8,503 nucleotides of DNA, taken from contig JBEKUO010000304.1 in the NCBI GenBank assembly GCA_049514955.1, positions 1 to 8,503 on the forward strand, read 5' to 3'. Numbering within the stretch: the stretch's first letter is position 1; every line of letters starts with the position of its first letter. Below, one piece after another: positions 6,100 through 8,503 of the stretch. The notes beneath the pieces were generated by a model. The model ran no database searches. It was not told the DNA's origin and worked only from the letters and a program-made list of their open reading frames with translations. Position numbers and translations under genes: made by a program. The DNA is from Bog-159 sp049514955 (GTDB lineage: Bacteria; Acidobacteriota; Terriglobia; Bryobacterales; Bryobacteraceae).

Positions 6100-7145
6100 A
6101 GATCGTGGTGGCCACCTCGAGTGTCCCGTTTATCAGGGGCGGCGCCGAAATTCTCGCGGATAATCTGCGAGACGCCCTTTCGGCGGCCGGGCATGAAGCT
6201 GAGCTGGTTTCTATCCCTTTCAAACATTACCCGCCAGAACGCATCCCGGAGCATATCCTGGCTTGCCGGCTGGTGGATTTGACCGAAACCTGCGGCGTGC
6301 GCATCGACCGGGTCATCGGACTGAAATTCCCCGCTTATCTGATCCCCCATCCGAATAAAGTCATCTGGCTGCTGCATCAGCATCGCACGGCTTATGAACT
6401 CTGGAGCCATCCGAGGGCGGGAGATCTGATTCAGGGCCCGGACGGCCCCGTCATCCGGGATGCGATTCGCCAAGCCGACCGCGAGTTGATCCCGGAAGCC
6501 AAGGCGATTTACACGCTATCGGAAAACGTCTCAGGCCGCCTGCGCCGGTATTCTGGAATCGATTCAAAGCCCTTATATAACCCTCCCGCGCATGAGCGGC
6601 TGTTCTACTGCGGCCCCGCCGGGGACTACCTCTTTTTTCCGAGCCGCATCACCGGGGTCAAACGGCAATGGCTGGCCATCCGGGCCCTTGCCCAGTGCCG
6701 GGAACGCGTGCGGATACGTTTTGCCGGAGACCCTGATAACCCAATGCAGCAAGAAGAATGCGTCAACATCGCTCGTGAACTCAAATTGAGCGATCGGATT
6801 GCGTGGCTCGGCATGGTTTCCGAAGAACAAAAGCGCGATCTGTACGCCAAGTGTCGGGGGGTGATTTTTCCTCCCGTCGATGAGGATTACGGTTATGTGA
6901 CGCTGGAGGCCATGTTGTCCTCCAAGCCGGTGATCACCTGTGCGGATTCTGGCGGGCCCCTGGAGTTTGTCATGGATCATCAGACGGGATTGGTGGCTCA
7001 TCCCACTCCCGAATCCCTTGCGCAGGCTATGGACGCTCTGTGGGCTGACCGCCGGAGCGCGGCAGCCATGGGGGAAGCTGGACGGGCGCGCTATCGGGAT
7101 CTCAACATCTCCTGGCCAAATGTGGTGGAGAAGCTGTTGTGCTGA
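6096..7145 (+). CDS. GT4-type glycosyltransferase, second of a tandem pair
   Basis: A 349-aa GT-B enzyme aligning end to end with the preceding gene, with well over half the residues identical by eye. Shared landmarks are VPFIRGGAEIL (10-20), IPFKHYPPERI, IGLKFPAYLIPH, HQHRTAYELW, FPSRI (181-185) with KR (189-190), WLGMVSEEQKRDLYA, and the E-x7-E motif EDYGYVTLE (E263, E271). The start overlaps the previous stop as ATGA (6096-6099), a classic coupling arrangement. The duplicated pair could add the same sugar twice, or may have diverged to two linkages. Divergence is concentrated in the middle acceptor-facing region (about residues 118-170) and the C-terminal helix, while the donor site is nearly unchanged. 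This suggests the same donor with different acceptors (inference). Confidence 0.5.
   Translation: MKIVVATSSVPFIRGGAEILADNLRDALSAAGHEAELVSIPFKHYPPERIPEHILACRLVDLTETCGVRIDRVIGLKFPAYLIPHPNKVIWLLHQHRTAYELWSHPRAGDLIQGPDGPVIRDAIRQADRELIPEAKAIYTLSENVSGRLRRYSGIDSKPLYNPPAHERLFYCGPAGDYLFFPSRITGVKRQWLAIRALAQCRERVRIRFAGDPDNPMQQEECVNIARELKLSDRIAWLGMVSEEQKRDLYAKCRGVIFPPVDEDYGYVTLEAMLSSKPVITCADSGGPLEFVMDHQTGLVAHPTPESLAQAMDALWADRRSAAAMGEAGRARYRDLNISWPNVVEKLLC
7127..7130 (+). promoter_or_regulatory. Ribosome binding site for the third glycosyltransferase (GTG start)
   Basis: GGAG lies 8 nt before the GTG at 7139, inside the end of the preceding gene. It supports the GTG start and the 7-bp overlap. Confidence 0.5.
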
Positions 7146-8476
7146 AGATCAACTGGTTCTCACCGCTACCTCCCGCGCAAAGCGGCATCGCGCATTTTGC
7201 GATGCAGGTCCTGCCCGTCCTGGCCCGGCGTCAGGAGGTGGTGCTATGGACGGACCAGCACCAAGTGGCGCCCGAGGTGCAGCGCATTGCGCGTGTCACA
7301 CGCTATTCCCCGGCTGCACCTCCCTGGCGCGAGATTAACGATGGCACGATCTCCGTTTACCACTTAGGAAATCATCCGGACTTTCACGCGGGCATTTGGC
7401 AGGTCAGTGTACGACAGCCAGGGATTATCGTGTTGCACGACCTTTGCCTGCACGATTTTTTCTTCCGGGTGTGGGTCCACTCCGGTAAGGACCGTGCCAG
7501 CTACCTTGCCGCGCTGGAGCGATGGTATGGCGGGGAGGGCCGGCAGGCCGGGGAGGCGTTCTGCGCGGGAGGCATCAGCGCCGAAGCTATGGCACAAAGG
7601 TTTCCGCTCACACGGCAGTCCATCCAGGGCGCCCTGGGAGTCATCACACACTCGCGGGGGGCGCTCGAAGAACTCGGCGAAAGTTCGGGATGTCCGGCAA
7701 CTGCGCTCGACTTTCCGTACGCGGACACTGCGGAGTCGCGCTATCGCGAATGGACGGCAGGACGCAACGCCTCACCGCATCCGCCGTACCGGCTGGTCAT
7801 TTTCGGTCACCTCGGCCGAAACCGGCGGCTAGGGGCTGTACTGGAGGCGCTGGCCGGCCTGGACGAGCGGGAGCAGTTCCGCCTGGACATATACGGGCAA
7901 CTCTGGGACGAGAGCCACATCCGGATGGAAATCGAACGCCTCGGGTTGAGCTTACTCGTCAACCTGCATGGCTTTGTTCCGGACAGCCAGGTCGAGGAAA
8001 AGCTGAGTACGGCGCACCTGGCCATAAACCTCCGTTACCCTTCCATGGGAGAGGCCTCCCTCAGCCAGCTACAATTCTGCGACTATGCTGTGCCCACTCT
8101 AGTGACCCGGACAGGTTGGTACGCATCGCTGCCGGAGGACACCACCGCGTTTGTCCGGCCAGAACACGAGGTCGAGGATATTCAGGCCCACCTGCGCGCT
8201 TTTCTTGCCGATCCGGGCAGTTTTTACGCGATGGGAGAACGCGGCCGGCGCTCGCTGATCAACCATGATCCGGGAAGATACGTTGACGCCATGTTGCAAT
8301 TCGCTTCCGAAGCGTTACGGCTTTCGCCACGCGTCCCTGCTCTAACCCTCGCGCGGAGTGTCGGCGCCGATCTGACTGCCTGGCTGCATCCTGCCGCAGG
8401 TCCATATCTGCTGGAGCGGGCCAGCAAGGAGATTTTCACGATGTTTGGAGGAGAGGCCGGCAAGACGGGTTTGTAA
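7139..8476 (+). CDS. GT4-like glycosyltransferase, unrelated subfamily to the upstream pair
   Basis: A 445-aa protein starting at a GTG with GGAG 8 nt upstream. The N-terminal half opens with INWFSPLPPAQSGIAHF (4-20), typical of GT4 enzymes that begin with a P-P-x-x-S-G-I/V loop, and has HDLCLHDFF (100-108). The donor half starts with FGHLGRNRR (222-230), followed by LDIYGQ, LHGFVPD (about 276-282), and LRYPSMGE (298-305) with E305 as the first Glu of the usual acidic motif. The second Glu of E-x7-E is not present, as in other members of this subfamily that read GExS here. The last about 60 residues after DPGRYVDAM form an extra C-terminal tail. It probably adds a sugar to the same glycan as the two preceding enzymes. 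Donor and linkage are unknown. No terminator follows in the 27 bases left. Confidence 0.5.
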   Translation: MLKINWFSPLPPAQSGIAHFAMQVLPVLARRQEVVLWTDQHQVAPEVQRIARVTRYSPAAPPWREINDGTISVYHLGNHPDFHAGIWQVSVRQPGIIVLHDLCLHDFFFRVWVHSGKDRASYLAALERWYGGEGRQAGEAFCAGGISAEAMAQRFPLTRQSIQGALGVITHSRGALEELGESSGCPATALDFPYADTAESRYREWTAGRNASPHPPYRLVIFGHLGRNRRLGAVLEALAGLDEREQFRLDIYGQLWDESHIRMEIERLGLSLLVNLHGFVPDSQVEEKLSTAHLAINLRYPSMGEASLSQLQFCDYAVPTLVTRTGWYASLPEDTTAFVRPEHEVEDIQAHLRAFLADPGSFYAMGERGRRSLINHDPGRYVDAMLQFASEALRLSPRVPALTLARSVGADLTAWLHPAAGPYLLERASKEIFTMFGGEAGKTGL

Positions 8477-8503
8477 TTCAGATGTGGGCCTTACGTTTCC
8501 GTT

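Noticed and set aside
8482..8503. ATG followed by seven open codons at the right edge, possibly the next gene.
   Set aside because: There is no ribosome binding site upstream and too little sequence to judge.

Overview
The window looks like part of a cell-surface polysaccharide (O-antigen, capsule or exopolysaccharide) cluster from a GC-rich bacterium, most likely Gram-negative. The GC-rich third positions and the mix of gene families fit Acidobacteriota or Proteobacteria, but the sequence does not settle the taxon. No RNA genes, IS elements, CRISPR arrays or convincing terminators were found.

Left part (1-2678, minus strand): one uninterrupted reading frame of at least 892 codons runs off the left edge. 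It encodes a multi-pass membrane protein of GT-C / YfhO-like type with an acidic first loop. It carries a soluble C-terminal tail made of tandem 145-residue domains, seen as an exact 435-bp DNA period. Two copies are complete and a third is cut by the window edge.

Middle (2679-3008): the divergent gap holds the fossil C-terminal end of a GDP-mannose 4,6-dehydratase (gmd) with no 5' part. This marks a rearrangement breakpoint just upstream of the plus-strand genes.

Right part (3009-8476, plus strand): a tightly packed, probably translationally coupled run. (i) A 621-aa protein has an N-terminal conserved segment, a long coiled coil containing nine 42-bp (14-residue) repeats, and a C-terminal class I SAM-dependent methyltransferase domain. 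(ii) A 45-codon small ORF with a strong ribosome binding site fills the gap exactly. (iii-iv) Two tandem paralogous GT4-type glycosyltransferases. (v) A third, divergent GT4-like glycosyltransferase. The starts of the three glycosyltransferases overlap the preceding stops (TAATG, ATGA, and a 7-bp overlap).

Working model (inference): the glycosyltransferases assemble a glycan on a lipid carrier at the inner face of the membrane. The coiled-coil methyltransferase caps or modifies the growing chain, and its repeat array may act as a length-setting spacer, as established for the differently ordered WbdD of E. coli O9a. The membrane GT-C-like protein may add or handle sugars on the outer face. The in-frame 42-bp array is the most interesting feature, because gain or loss of units would change coil length without breaking the gene.
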